Part shown: positions 43,076 to 52,462 of the stretch, piece after piece
Layout: each line of letters starts with the position of its first letter
Position numbering within the stretch: the stretch's first letter is position 1
From: JACTOJ01 sp032335695
Lineage (GTDB): Bacteria; Bacillota; Clostridia; Clostridiales; Clostridiaceae
Reading direction: 5' to 3'
DNA length: 64,000 nucleotides
Assembly (NCBI RefSeq): GCF_032335695.1
Contig: NZ_JACTOJ010000008.1
Span: forward strand, 124,001-188,000
The notes under the pieces: model-generated
What the model was told of the DNA's origin: nothing
Seen by the model: the letters and a program-made list of their open reading frames with translations, nothing else
The model's database searches: none
Position numbers and translations under genes: made by a program

Positions 43076-44716
43076 TTATTTGCCGAAGAATAATTCAATA
43101 TCATCCTCTACTGTTCCGATTCCTGCTATACCGAAATTTTCCACCAAAACTTTTGCTACATTTTGTGATAGGAAGGCTGGAAGTGTAGGTCCTAAGTGAA
43201 TATTTTTAACTCCAAGATATAATAGGGATAAAAGTACTATTACAGCTTTCTGCTCATACCATGCTATATTGAATACTATTGGAAGTTCATTTATGTCTTC
43301 AAGACCGAATACTTCTTTAAGTTTTAGAGCTATTAATGCTAAGGAATAAGAGTCGTTACACTGACCTGCATCAAGAACTCTTGGAATTCCTCCTATATCT
43401 CCTAATTCCAGCTTATTGTATTTGTATTTTGCGCATCCTGCTGTTAAAATAACCGCATCCTTTGGAAGTGCTTTTGCAAAATCTGTATAGTAATTTCTTG
43501 ACTTAGCTCTTCCATCACAGCCTGCCATAACCACAAATTTCTTTATAGCTCCTGATTTTACTGCATCTACTATCTTGTCTGCTAATGCTAGAACCTGATT
43601 ATGAGCAAAGCCTCCGATAATTTCTCCTCTTTCAATTTCTGTAGGTGCTGCACATTTCTTAGCATGTTCAATTATTTCACTGAAATCTTTCTCTACTCCT
43701 ACCGTGCCCGGAATATGCTTGCAGCCTGGGAAGCCTGCAGCTCCTGTAGTATAAACTCTATCTTTATAGCTGTCTTTAGGAGGTACTATACAGTTAGTAG
43801 TCATGAGAATTGGTCCGTTAAAGCTTTCAAATTCTTCTTTTTGCTTCCACCATGCGTTTCCGTAGTTTCCTATGAAATGCTTATATTTCTTAAAAGCTGG
43901 ATAGTAGTGAGCTGGAAGCATTTCTGAGTGAGTATATACGTCAACTCCAGTTCCTTCTGTCTGCTTAAGCAGCATTTCTAAATCTTTTAAATCATGTCCA
44001 GATATAAGTATTCCCGGTTTATTTCCAACACCAATATTAACCTTTGTAATTTCAGGATTGCCATAAGTTCCTGTGTTAGCACCATCAAGAAGTGCCATTC
44101 CATCAACACCACTCTTACCAGTAGCCATAGTAAGCTCTATAAGCTCATTAACAGTTAGCGTATCATCTAAAGTTTTTGCTAGTGCTTCCTGAAGGAAAGC
44201 ATCCACTTCTTCGTTATCAAAGCCAAGAGCATTTGCATGCTTTGAATAAGCAGATAAACCTTTTAATCCATATATAATAAGTTCACGTAAGCTTCTTATA
44301 TCTTCATTTTCAGTAGCTAGTACACCTACGGTCTTTGCCTTTTTAGCCATTTCATCCTTATCAAAGTTTTCCCATAAAGCAGCCTTAGAAAGGTTGTCCT
44401 TATTTGTTAATTCTTCTAATAAAGCTTTTTTAGCATTTAAGGTCATTACTATTCTTTCATAGAATATCTCTTCATCAAAGTTTGCATTTGTTATAGTTGT
44501 GAATAAATTTAATGTAATCATATGATTTAAATCTTTGCTGATTACTTTTCCTTCTTTTCTAAGTCTTGTAGTTATTTCTGAAATTCCCTTTGTTACATAT
44601 ATTAATAAATCCTGCATATTAGCTACTTCTGGTTTCTTCCCGCATACACCTACTTTAGTGCAGCCGCTGCAGCTTGCTGTTTCCTGACATTGATAACAAA
44701 ACATCATATTTTCCAT
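43076..44716 (-). CDS. hcp: Hydroxylamine reductase / hybrid-cluster protein (class I)
   Basis: Iron-sulfur enzyme of 546 residues. It reduces hydroxylamine in vitro; newer work on Hcp assigns nitric oxide reduction. The N-terminal Cys cluster is FCYQCQETASCSGCTKVGVC, which binds the cubane. The hybrid-cluster ligands lie in GHDLKDLEMLL, THSEMLPAHYY, TTNCIVPP, TGAAGFPGCKHI, and later FVVMAGCDGRAKSRNYY, ILTAGCAKYKYN and LDAGQCNDSYS. AGGAGG lies 8 bases before the start. A 14-bp palindrome 83 bases upstream may be the operator of a Crp/Fnr-type NO regulator. Confidence 0.97.
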   Translation of the reverse strand: MENMMFCYQCQETASCSGCTKVGVCGKKPEVANMQDLLIYVTKGISEITTRLRKEGKVISKDLNHMITLNLFTTITNANFDEEIFYERIVMTLNAKKALLEELTNKDNLSKAALWENFDKDEMAKKAKTVGVLATENEDIRSLRELIIYGLKGLSAYSKHANALGFDNEEVDAFLQEALAKTLDDTLTVNELIELTMATGKSGVDGMALLDGANTGTYGNPEITKVNIGVGNKPGILISGHDLKDLEMLLKQTEGTGVDVYTHSEMLPAHYYPAFKKYKHFIGNYGNAWWKQKEEFESFNGPILMTTNCIVPPKDSYKDRVYTTGAAGFPGCKHIPGTVGVEKDFSEIIEHAKKCAAPTEIERGEIIGGFAHNQVLALADKIVDAVKSGAIKKFVVMAGCDGRAKSRNYYTDFAKALPKDAVILTAGCAKYKYNKLELGDIGGIPRVLDAGQCNDSYSLALIALKLKEVFGLEDINELPIVFNIAWYEQKAVIVLLSLLYLGVKNIHLGPTLPAFLSQNVAKVLVENFGIAGIGTVEDDIELFFGK

Positions 44717-44798
44717 ATGTATATCCTCCTGAAATCTTTAAGATTTATTTTTTATTTTCTTCATGAGTTAATAATACTATGGATTACTATATGTTTCG

Positions 44799-44812
44799 GT
44801 AACATTTGTTAC
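44799..44812. promoter_or_regulatory. Palindromic operator upstream of hcp
   Basis: GTAACATTTGTTAC has perfect 6-base arms. Such spacing and arms fit Crp/Fnr-family HcpR-type regulators that control hcp in anaerobes. The regulator gene is not in this window. Confidence 0.6.
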
Positions 44813-44826
44813 AGGAATAAAAAAAA

Positions 44827-44844
44827 GCTATGTTTTTACATAGC
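44827..44844 (-). terminator. Terminator after the DUF4886 gene
   Basis: GCTATG and CATAGC pair around a short loop and are followed on the minus strand by TTTTTTTATT. It separates the esterase gene from the hcp promoter. Confidence 0.75.
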
Positions 44845-44860
44845 CAAATAAATTTAAATT

Positions 44861-45631
44861 TTAACCCTTTATAACGCTGTGAACGGTGTCTTTGATTACA
44901 CTTAAGGCTTTTAAATCCACATTTGCATCAGGTGAAAAAATAGTTTCAGGCACATAGGTATTTTCTAAAATATTTTTTCCTAGTATGACTTCATACCAAG
45001 TAGCAGCCGTTAGATATCTGCCATATATGTAGTGCATATGGAAACCATCTCTGCAAAGAGAAATACCGCCTTTTTCATATATGAAAGGTTCTTTTTTTCT
45101 TGCTTCTTGAATCACATCACCGCAGGGGATAATTCTAATTTCTAATTTATCTGCAGCTTTAGCATAAGCCTTCTTTAGCATCTCATACATTTCCTGCTGA
45201 TTCTTATGGTATCGTCCAAAACAATCATGAGTGCTGTCTATTTCATAGGCCCAGGTTTGGTGAATCAAAATCTCCGCATGGGAAGTGTTCTCTTTTATAT
45301 ATTGAAATAATTGCTCAATATAAGGATAATAGGTTTCCTCTAAGCCGCTGTCATGGCTTGCCTGCTGAATTATAACAAAATCCCATTCCTCTTCTTGAAG
45401 CGCATCCTTAATGGACACATAATTGTCTGTAGCCGTTCCATTTATTTGATACATATATAACCTGGCATTTTCTTGTATATTTTTCCAGTGAGTTTCTAAT
45501 GGACATCCACCTATGTACAAATTCACTATCTTTGTATCTATCCCTCCTGCCTGGGCTATCTTATGAAGATAGTGAGTGGCATCTTCTGAGAAACTGTTAC
45601 CTATAGCTAAAATTTTGATTTTCTTTTCCAT
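44861..45631 (-). CDS. DUF4886 (SGNH/GDSL-like) putative esterase
   Basis: Cytosolic protein of 256 residues without signal peptide. The SGNH-hydrolase blocks are visible: AIGNSFSEDATHYL (Ser nucleophile), NLYIGGCPLETHW, FVIIQQASHDSG, and DGFHMHYIYGRYLTAATW with the His of the triad. DUF4886 proteins occur beside glycosidases and probably remove acyl groups from carbohydrates. It is downstream of the GH3 gene on the same strand, separated by a hairpin, and probably shares its induction. Confidence 0.82.
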   Translation of the reverse strand: MEKKIKILAIGNSFSEDATHYLHKIAQAGGIDTKIVNLYIGGCPLETHWKNIQENARLYMYQINGTATDNYVSIKDALQEEEWDFVIIQQASHDSGLEETYYPYIEQLFQYIKENTSHAEILIHQTWAYEIDSTHDCFGRYHKNQQEMYEMLKKAYAKAADKLEIRIIPCGDVIQEARKKEPFIYEKGGISLCRDGFHMHYIYGRYLTAATWYEVILGKNILENTYVPETIFSPDANVDLKALSVIKDTVHSVIKG

Positions 45632-45661
45632 TTAAATTCCTCCCAATATAAGCAAAGGCTA

Positions 45662-45695
45662 ATACCCTCAGCATAAATTAATATGCAGAGGGTAT
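45662..45695. other. Intercistronic hairpin between GH3 and esterase genes
   Basis: ATACCCTC...GCAT and ATGC...GAGGGTAT pair around a short A/T loop. It may set the ratio between the two products. Confidence 0.5.
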
Positions 45696-45716
45696 GCAAT
45701 AATTTTTCTTTCAGTT

Positions 45717-48500
45717 TTAAACTTGTTTAAATTCTATCCAGTCAAATTCCATTCCTGGTTTTATGAAATCAAGTTTTACTTCATATAAACCTTCTTGAAG
45801 TTCAACCTTACCTAACTTGTATCTTACCCAGTTATTATCTGTTCCATTGGTTTGTACTGTAGCTACATTCTTTCCATTTAATACGATATTGCAAGCTGTT
45901 TGTGCCAAGTAATTTCCTGGACACTTAACCTTAGCTACTATTCTGTATATTCCGGCTTCTTTAACCTTCATATAAGCTGCTTCTTTAACATTAGGCTTAA
46001 ATTCAGCATTCTCAGCTAATTCATGTAAAGCATTTGGTGAAACTGCGTTACTTGCTTCAACTATTTCTATCTTTTCTATTAATTCCTGCTTTCTGAAAAA
46101 TACTGGTGAATCCATTATGAAACTGCATATATTCATAGCTGAGCGCTGTAATTCTCCTCTAGTTAACGAACCATTTTTAAGGGATTCCATAGTATTGTCA
46201 TCAGAAGAATTAATTTCTGCACCATAATTGCTTATTACCATGAAAAGATCATTCTGAGCTCTAACCATGGAGTTTGTGTTCTTGCTGCTAGGCTCTCCGC
46301 CCTTTACAACATCATTCATCATTGCCCACCAGTCCGTCATTACTATTCCATCAAATCCCCATTCTTTACGAAGAACAGTAGTATTTAAGTCATAGCTGGA
46401 CGCTGTCCAATGACCGTTAAGAGGATTATAAGAGGTCATGATTGACCTAGCCTTTCCTTCTTTAACTGCTATTTCAAAGCCTTTTAAATAAAGCTCTCTA
46501 ATAGCACGCTCAGAAACCACCGCATCAACCCTGCTTCTAGCTATTTCTTGGTTATTACAAGCAAAATGCTTAAGAGTAGCATTGGAACCGCCTTTTTTAA
46601 TACCGCGGGTTGCTGCTGCAGCAAAATATCCTGTAACAAGGGGATCCTCTGAATAATACTCAAAATTACGTCCATTTAATGGACTTCTTCTAAGATTCAT
46701 ACCTGGTCCAAGCAAAGTGTCTACATTGTTAGATACCAGCTCCTGACCTTCCATTTTATAAAGCTCTTCTACTAGTTCTACATTCCAAGTAGCAGAAAGC
46801 AGAGTTCCTATTGGAAGCTGTGTTGCCTTAAGTCCGCCTTCCATACGAATCCCTGAAGGACCATCTGCTGTACATGCAATAGGGATTCCATAAGAAAACA
46901 GTGTATCGGTGACTCCGCCAAAAGCAGAAGCAGTTCCTGGAGTAACCCAAGGGCTGCTCATTCCTTCGCCTCTAACAATAGCAGCTAGCTCCTCGTCTGT
47001 TAGCTGAGCAATAAATTCTTCCATACTCACTTTCTTATCATATACATCTTTTAGTTTATAGCCAAGATTTCCAGTGTAATCAAAAGTTTTAGGAAGATTA
47101 TTTTTTATGCGTTCTTCTAAAGAAATATTCTGTCTAGGCACATCTTCATAAATTATTTCATAGCTTCCATCAGCTTTTCTAGTTCCTGGCTTCATCCTTG
47201 TAAAGCTTTCTGTTGGAGCTAAAGCCTGCTCAAGTTTTTCAATTACCTGAAGCTTATCTATATTATAACTTTCTTTTCCTTCTACTCCAATCCTAGAAGC
47301 CTTCCTTACGCTATTTCCAACATAAAGCTTATATTCACCGCTTTCCAATACATAGCTATAGTCATTTCCTGTAAAGCCGCCATCATCATAGGATGCCATT
47401 CTACTAATAGGGAAACTGATAGTAATGTACTCTGCTTCGCCAGGTTTTAGAGTTTTAGTTTTGGTGAAAGCTGCGAGAACTCTTGAAGGTTTTCCCAGCT
47501 CACCTTGCGGTGCCTCATAGTAAACTTGCACCACTTCTTTTCCTTCAAAGTCACACCCTATATTTTTAACTCTGACCTCTATTTCAAAATATTTTTCTCC
47601 ACCCTTGGTAACAATTTTTGCATCATTAGCTTCTATATTAAATTCTGTATAAGACAATCCATAACCAAATTCGAATTGAACCTTTTCTGGGGAGAAAGTT
47701 TCAAAATATCTGTAACCTACATAAATATCTTCCTGATAATAGTTTTTAACCTTGCTGCCATAATTTTGGGTAGAAGGATAATCTTTAATGGAATATGCGA
47801 TGGTATCTGCCAGCTTGCCGCTAGGTGTCACCTCTCCTACAAGCACATCTGCTGCTGCATTTCCACCTATCATGCCTCCCTGCCAGGTATATATGACACT
47901 CTTTATATTTTCTGCATAGCATTTTTCTTCTAGCCATGCCATATCAATAATGTTTGATACATTTAGTACCACTGCCACTTTATCAAAATACTTACATACT
48001 ATTTTAAGCATATCTTTTTCTTCTTCAGTTAATTGATAGCTTCCTGGCGCATCTGCATTATCCTGATCTTCTCCTGCAGTACGACCAATAACAACTATGG
48101 CTTTTTCTGATTTTTTTCTAGCCTGTGATACAATTTCATCTGACAAAGGCATTTCCTTTTGATGCCACGGCTCAGCTGCCCAGCCGCCTCCACCATTGTC
48201 AAAGGGATTTTCTTCAATCCATTTTTCATAAATTGCTGCCAATTCTTCATTTACTTCTATTTTTTTCTTACTGCGAAGACTATCTAAGAGATTAGTTGTA
48301 TATTCAACATTCACACTTCCTCCAGATCCTGTTCCGCTTCTATAGTAATTAACTTGAATTCTTCCAAAAATAGAAATTTTTTCTTCTTTAATAGGAAGAT
48401 TTTGCTCTTGATTTTTTAATAAAACAGCTCCCTCCGCAGCTACTTTTCTGCTAAACTCAGGGAATCCTTTTAATGGAACGCCGATTTTCTGTACATTCAT
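45717..48500 (-). CDS. GH3 beta-glucosidase-type enzyme with permuted domain order
   Basis: Protein of 927 residues without signal peptide. Domain order is reversed from the common one: the GH3 C-terminal domain comes first (AAEGAVLLKNQEQNLPI, VIGRTAGEDQDNADAPG), then a fibronectin-like domain (about 330-420), then the catalytic GH3 barrel with GPGMNLRRSPLNGRNFEYYSED-type residues, LKHFACNNQE and the nucleophile Asp in GIVMTDWWAMMND. A C-terminal CBM6-like beta-sandwich (about 840-927) ends the protein. The start at 48500 has GGAGG 8 bases upstream; the ATG at 48533 is less likely. It would hydrolyse beta-glucosides or xylosides inside the cell. The divergent AraC gene probably controls it. 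Confidence 0.9.
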   Translation of the reverse strand: MNVQKIGVPLKGFPEFSRKVAAEGAVLLKNQEQNLPIKEEKISIFGRIQVNYYRSGTGSGGSVNVEYTTNLLDSLRSKKKIEVNEELAAIYEKWIEENPFDNGGGGWAAEPWHQKEMPLSDEIVSQARKKSEKAIVVIGRTAGEDQDNADAPGSYQLTEEEKDMLKIVCKYFDKVAVVLNVSNIIDMAWLEEKCYAENIKSVIYTWQGGMIGGNAAADVLVGEVTPSGKLADTIAYSIKDYPSTQNYGSKVKNYYQEDIYVGYRYFETFSPEKVQFEFGYGLSYTEFNIEANDAKIVTKGGEKYFEIEVRVKNIGCDFEGKEVVQVYYEAPQGELGKPSRVLAAFTKTKTLKPGEAEYITISFPISRMASYDDGGFTGNDYSYVLESGEYKLYVGNSVRKASRIGVEGKESYNIDKLQVIEKLEQALAPTESFTRMKPGTRKADGSYEIIYEDVPRQNISLEERIKNNLPKTFDYTGNLGYKLKDVYDKKVSMEEFIAQLTDEELAAIVRGEGMSSPWVTPGTASAFGGVTDTLFSYGIPIACTADGPSGIRMEGGLKATQLPIGTLLSATWNVELVEELYKMEGQELVSNNVDTLLGPGMNLRRSPLNGRNFEYYSEDPLVTGYFAAAATRGIKKGGSNATLKHFACNNQEIARSRVDAVVSERAIRELYLKGFEIAVKEGKARSIMTSYNPLNGHWTASSYDLNTTVLRKEWGFDGIVMTDWWAMMNDVVKGGEPSSKNTNSMVRAQNDLFMVISNYGAEINSSDDNTMESLKNGSLTRGELQRSAMNICSFIMDSPVFFRKQELIEKIEIVEASNAVSPNALHELAENAEFKPNVKEAAYMKVKEAGIYRIVAKVKCPGNYLAQTACNIVLNGKNVATVQTNGTDNNWVRYKLGKVELQEGLYEVKLDFIKPGMEFDWIEFKQV

Positions 48501-48608
48501 ATTGCTTACCTCCAACTGCTGTGATAACATCATTATAGATTATAGAATTTTACTTAGATATAATTTTTATATGAAAAAATATAAATATTTTGTCATACAG
48601 GTGATAAT

Positions 48609-49520
48609 ATGAACAATTTAGAGCAAAAAAAAGAAGTTATTAATGGTGTATCTTACAATTATTTGTGCCACTTTCAAGAAGCTTACCAGGCAGGAAATTG
48701 TTTCCCCGCCCATTATCATAGCTATATAGAAATATTATATGGAGTCACTGGGGTGTTTGAGGTAATACTAAATGGAAAGTCACACAATTTCAGCGAAGGA
48801 GATTTAGTATTAATAAATTCAAAAGAGGTGCATAAAATCAATGCCTACCTTCCAGACGGCGGAAAATATATTGTATTAAGATTTGAGCCCGAGGTTATTT
48901 ACAATGGAATGCTGCATAACCATATGCAGCTAAAATATGTACTTCCCTTCATTTTGCAGAATTCAAAGCATCAGAAAGTTATAGAAAAATCAATTATAGA
49001 TACTACCTTTATACCAGCTTTGCTATATGACATACTGAACGAATTTCAGAAAGAGGCTTACGGCTATGAGCTTGCCATAAAAAATCATATTTGCAGAATC
49101 TTTCTTTGGATTCTAAGATATTTTCATGAAACCAGCACCGACTTTATAAATTCACCTCTTTCAGATATAAATTTTATCCAAAGGCTTCAGCCTTGCCTTG
49201 ATTATGTTTTGGAGAATTTTGATGAGGAACTTAAGCTTTCTCATATGGCCTTTCTCTGCAATATGAGTCCAAGCTATTTTTCTAGAATTTTTAATGAGCA
49301 TATGGGTATGAATTTCAATGAATATGTAAATTACACAAGAGTAATGGAAGCTGAAAAGCTTTTAGTTTCTACGGATATGAACATTACAGAAATTGCAAAT
49401 ACTGTGGGCTTCAGCACCACCAGCTATTTTATAAAACTTTTTAAAAAGTATAAAAATATTTCTCCAAAGCAATTTAGGAAAGAATTTTCGGAAGTTTATG
49501 TGCTGAAGAAGCAGAGTTAG
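48609..49520 (+). CDS. AraC-family regulator with cupin sensor
   Basis: Regulator of 303 residues. The N-terminal cupin (FPAHYHSYIEILYGVTG, then FSEGDLVLINSKEVHKI) probably binds a sugar. The C-terminal pair of helix-turn-helix motifs is LSHMAFLCNMSPSYFSRIF and ITEIANTVGFSTTSYFIKLF, with KNISPKQFRKEF at the end. It is divergent from the GH3 gene with a 108-base gap, so it most likely activates the GH3-esterase unit. AGGTGAT precedes the ATG. Confidence 0.9.
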   Translation: MNNLEQKKEVINGVSYNYLCHFQEAYQAGNCFPAHYHSYIEILYGVTGVFEVILNGKSHNFSEGDLVLINSKEVHKINAYLPDGGKYIVLRFEPEVIYNGMLHNHMQLKYVLPFILQNSKHQKVIEKSIIDTTFIPALLYDILNEFQKEAYGYELAIKNHICRIFLWILRYFHETSTDFINSPLSDINFIQRLQPCLDYVLENFDEELKLSHMAFLCNMSPSYFSRIFNEHMGMNFNEYVNYTRVMEAEKLLVSTDMNITEIANTVGFSTTSYFIKLFKKYKNISPKQFRKEFSEVYVLKKQS

Positions 49521-49554
49521 AATTTGTTATATAAAAACTATGCTGATAAAAACT

Positions 49555-49587
49555 GCTGCAAAGCTAGTTTATTCTCAGCTTTACAGC
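49555..49587. terminator. Convergent terminator
   Basis: GCTGCAAAGCT and AGCTTTACAGC pair with one mismatch between the araC-type gene and the dehydrogenase gene. Confidence 0.55.
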
Positions 49588-49600
49588 AATTTTAATTACT

Positions 49601-50749
49601 TTATATTAGAGACTCATATAACTTAGTTATATCCTGAACGCTTGTTTCTTTTGGATTTCCTGGTCTGCAAGCATCATCATAAGCGGATTGTGCAAGAAAA
49701 GGAATGTCTTCCTTCTTAACAATAGCCTTCAGGTCTTCTGGGATTCCTACATCCTGTGATAGTTTTCTTACAGCAGCTACAGCAGCTTTTCTGTATTCTT
49801 CTACAGTCATATTTTCTGTTCTACTAACTCCCATAGCCTGTGCTATGTACTTGTATTTATCACCAGTTGCTTCTGCATTATATTCCATTACTGTGGGAAG
49901 TATTATTGCATTTGCAATACCATGTGGTGTATCGTAAAGCGCTCCAAGAGGATGAGCCATGGAGTGAACAATTCCAAGTCCTACATTTGAAAAGCCCATT
50001 CCTGCAACATATTGTCCAAGAGCCATGCCTTCTCTTCCTTCTGGAGTATTAGCTACTGCATCTCTAAGTGATCGTGAGATAATTTCAATAGCTTTTAGAT
50101 GAAACATGTCTGACAATTCCCAAGCTCCTGCAGTGATATATCCTTCTATAGCATGAGTTAAAGCATCCATACCTGTAGCTGCAGTTAAGCCTTTTGGCAT
50201 GCTTGACATCATATCTGGATCAATTACTGCTACTACTGGAATGTCATGAGGATCTACGCATACCATCTTACGATTCTTTTCTACATCTGTTATAACATAG
50301 TTTATAGTAACCTCTGCTGCAGTACCTGCTGTAGTTGGAACTGCTATTATTGGTACGCATTTATTTTTAGTAGGAGCCACACCTTCAAGGCTTCGTACAT
50401 CTGCAAATTCTGAATTGTTTATTATTATTCCAATAGCCTTAGCAGTGTCCATGGAAGAACCTCCGCCAATTGCTATTATATAATCTGCGCCAGATTTTTT
50501 GAAGGCTTCCACACCTGTTTGTACATTTTCTATGGTTGGATTAGGCTTTATGTTTGAATAAAGTTCATAATTCAAATCGTTTTCATTAAGTACATCTAAA
50601 ACTTTCTTAGTTACACCAAATTTAATTAAGTCAGGGTCTGAACATACAAAAGACTTTTTGAAACCTCTGATTTTTACCTCTTCTGGAATATTTTTAATTG
50701 CACCTGCTCCATGATAAGAAGTTTCATTTAGAACAAATCTATTTGCCAT
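49601..50749 (-). CDS. fucO: Iron-dependent alcohol dehydrogenase, lactaldehyde reductase type
   Basis: Group III NAD(H)-dependent alcohol dehydrogenase of 382 residues. The nucleotide-binding segment is IIAIGGGSSMDTAKAIGII. Metal ligands are in GMDALTHAIEGY and VHSMAHPLGALYDTPHG. The sequence follows E. coli FucO closely over its whole length (MANR start, EFADVRSLEG, TTAGTAAEVTINYVITD), so reduction of lactaldehyde to 1,2-propanediol is the best guess. A 1,3-propanediol or butanol-type substrate cannot be excluded. No fucose or rhamnose genes are adjacent. Confidence 0.9.
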   Translation of the reverse strand: MANRFVLNETSYHGAGAIKNIPEEVKIRGFKKSFVCSDPDLIKFGVTKKVLDVLNENDLNYELYSNIKPNPTIENVQTGVEAFKKSGADYIIAIGGGSSMDTAKAIGIIINNSEFADVRSLEGVAPTKNKCVPIIAVPTTAGTAAEVTINYVITDVEKNRKMVCVDPHDIPVVAVIDPDMMSSMPKGLTAATGMDALTHAIEGYITAGAWELSDMFHLKAIEIISRSLRDAVANTPEGREGMALGQYVAGMGFSNVGLGIVHSMAHPLGALYDTPHGIANAIILPTVMEYNAEATGDKYKYIAQAMGVSRTENMTVEEYRKAAVAAVRKLSQDVGIPEDLKAIVKKEDIPFLAQSAYDDACRPGNPKETSVQDITKLYESLI

Positions 50750-50899
50750 TTTATCTCCCTCCTAAAATCAATTTATATTCCTATTATACTCCATTTTTTA
50801 TAATTTTTCATATAAAAATTCAAATTAACTTTTAGATAAGCTGATAAAAATAACACCTTACTATTTTACCACTCATATCCTATACCAGGAGGTGGAAAA

Positions 50900-51340
50900 A
50901 TGGAACAAAACCTATGTTATTCAGAATTGCTGATGAAGGACTATTCTGGAATAAGCAGTGAATACACTGCAATTTCTCAATACGTATATTATAATATGGT
51001 TACAGATAATAAAAAGATTGCCAATGATTTTATGAAAGCAGCCAGAGATGAAATGACTCACCTGCATCTTTTAGGAGATACTATAATAAAACTTGGAGGT
51101 AATCCTATTTTTATAAATGAATACGGTGAGTACTGGAACAGCTCCTTTGTGCCTTATGGCTGCAATATAGCTGATAGGCTTCAACTAGCTATAAAAGGAG
51201 AATTAGATGCCATATATCAATATGAACTCCACGCAGCTATGATACAAGATCCATATATACAAAAGCTTCTTCAAAAAATTATAGCCGATGAAAAAAGACA
51301 TGCAAACATGTTTCAGGAAGATTTGGCTAGCCTTTGCTAA
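50900..51340 (+). CDS. Ferritin-like (rubrerythrin/bacterioferritin-type) protein
   Basis: Four-helix protein of 146 residues with the di-iron ligand pattern: EYTAISQYVYY, ARDEMTHLHLLGDTI, GELDAIYQYELHAA and IADEKRHANMFQED. There is no rubredoxin domain. It probably stores iron or handles peroxide; some relatives occur in spore coats (COG1633/CotJC-like). AGGAGG precedes the ATG. It is a single gene with a hairpin after it. Confidence 0.85.
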   Translation: MEQNLCYSELLMKDYSGISSEYTAISQYVYYNMVTDNKKIANDFMKAARDEMTHLHLLGDTIIKLGGNPIFINEYGEYWNSSFVPYGCNIADRLQLAIKGELDAIYQYELHAAMIQDPYIQKLLQKIIADEKRHANMFQEDLASLC

Positions 51341-51347
51341 TAAATTT

Positions 51348-51377
51348 ACAAGCCCCTACATAGACATAGGAGCTTGT
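51348..51377. terminator. Bidirectional terminator
   Basis: ACAAGCCCCT and AGGAGCTTGT pair with one mismatch between the convergent ferritin-like and DUF2087 genes. Confidence 0.7.
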
Positions 51378-51392
51378 TTATATTGTATATTA

Positions 51393-51674
51393 TCAGATTT
51401 TTTCTTCCGTAACGGATTCTTCTGTTCTCCAATATTTAGCCCCATTCCTTGTGCGAGATAGAAGTTTGCTTTCTATAAGCTCCCTTCTTAACAAGAAATA
51501 ATCTTCAAAAGTATGATAGTTCTCAATAATATTATTTACTTCTTTTTCGCTGTAAAAATGATTATACTGAAATTTATCAGCCAAATACTCTAAAACCAAA
51601 AGTCTGGAATCATGCTTAGAAGGCCAAACCTTTATTTTTCCTTCCTTATCTAAATAATTATTAACACTGTTCAT
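51393..51674 (-). CDS. Small DUF2087 winged-helix protein
   Basis: Protein of 93 residues that consists of one DUF2087 domain: KIKVWPSKHDSRLLVLEYLADKF, FYSEKEVNNIIENYHTFEDY, LRRELIESKLLSRTRNGAKYW. This domain is known as a small winged-helix module at the end of regulators. The start at 51674 has AAGGAG 8 bases upstream; the GTG at 51683 overlaps that site. It lies 12 bases after the larger DUF2087 gene and so forms a two-gene unit of related domains. Confidence 0.85.
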   Translation of the reverse strand: MNSVNNYLDKEGKIKVWPSKHDSRLLVLEYLADKFQYNHFYSEKEVNNIIENYHTFEDYFLLRRELIESKLLSRTRNGAKYWRTEESVTEEKI

Positions 51675-51686
51675 TTTTATCACTCC

Positions 51687-52448
51687 TTATCTCTTTAGCC
51701 AATACTCTTTGCAATCCCTTGTTCTTTCTAGAAATCCGTATTCTATAAGATATCTTCTTATAGTTGCTATATCTTCATGAATTGGTTTAAGTATTGCATT
51801 AACCTGTATTTCTGAATACTTATTTCCAGGCTCAAACAATGCTGATATCTTTCTCAGTACAACTATTTTTCTCTTTTCTTTTGTTGGAAAAGCTTTTAAC
51901 CTTAGAGGCTCTAACGAATCAAAATATGTTCTTATTATTTGATCCTGTTCAGAATTAGTAACCTCATATCTTTCATCTACCATAGTAGCCCCACTATGCA
52001 ATGTAACTAAATCCTCTTTTATATCTCTTCCAGCTTTACTTTCAACCAATTCAAAAATAGCAAGATAGGCCTTCGCCTGCTTTGCCTTCTCTCTGAACGC
52101 AAATCTCTGATGGCGTATTGTAGCTGGTGATACACCATTCTTTTTAGCTATGTCATTATCAGACATGCCCTCATAAAAGTCTTTAAGCAAATTTTTTTGA
52201 TTATCCGTGATACCTGTATACTTCTTATCAAATTCCAATAAGAACTTCAGCATATTTCCATGTTTTTCTTCCACATGGGATTCCACTGCCCTGCCCGCTT
52301 CAAAAAATCTTCCTTCAATAGGATAAATTTCTCCATTTTCAAATTTCTCCTCACAAATCAAACATTTATATGTGCCATTATCCTCATCAAAGGAATATCC
52401 TCTTTTAATTTCATTAATATCCGCTTCCAAAAACAATTTATCGCTCAT
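51687..52448 (-). CDS. LuxR-type HTH regulator with DUF2087 domain and zinc-finger-like start
   Basis: Regulator of 253 residues. Residues about 25-70 form a zinc-finger-like part (YKCLICEEKFENG, then SHVEEKHG). About 80-140 is a LuxR-type helix-turn-helix (LLKDFYEGMSDNDIAKKNGV, SPATIRHQRFAFREKA). The last 80 residues are a DUF2087 domain (LKAFPTKEKRKIVVLRKI, EIQVNAILKPIHEDIATIRRYL, FLERTRDCKEYWL). A perfect palindrome with 14-base arms lies 15 bases before the start, fitting autoregulation. The signal sensed is unknown. Confidence 0.85.
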   Translation of the reverse strand: MSDKLFLEADINEIKRGYSFDEDNGTYKCLICEEKFENGEIYPIEGRFFEAGRAVESHVEEKHGNMLKFLLEFDKKYTGITDNQKNLLKDFYEGMSDNDIAKKNGVSPATIRHQRFAFREKAKQAKAYLAIFELVESKAGRDIKEDLVTLHSGATMVDERYEVTNSEQDQIIRTYFDSLEPLRLKAFPTKEKRKIVVLRKISALFEPGNKYSEIQVNAILKPIHEDIATIRRYLIEYGFLERTRDCKEYWLKR

Positions 52449-52462
52449 TTTTTACACCTTAC

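Noticed and set aside
44827..44844. Further copy of the dispersed palindromic repeat
   Set aside because: It shares only the GCTATG word; the stem is 6 bases with a T-run, an ordinary terminator.
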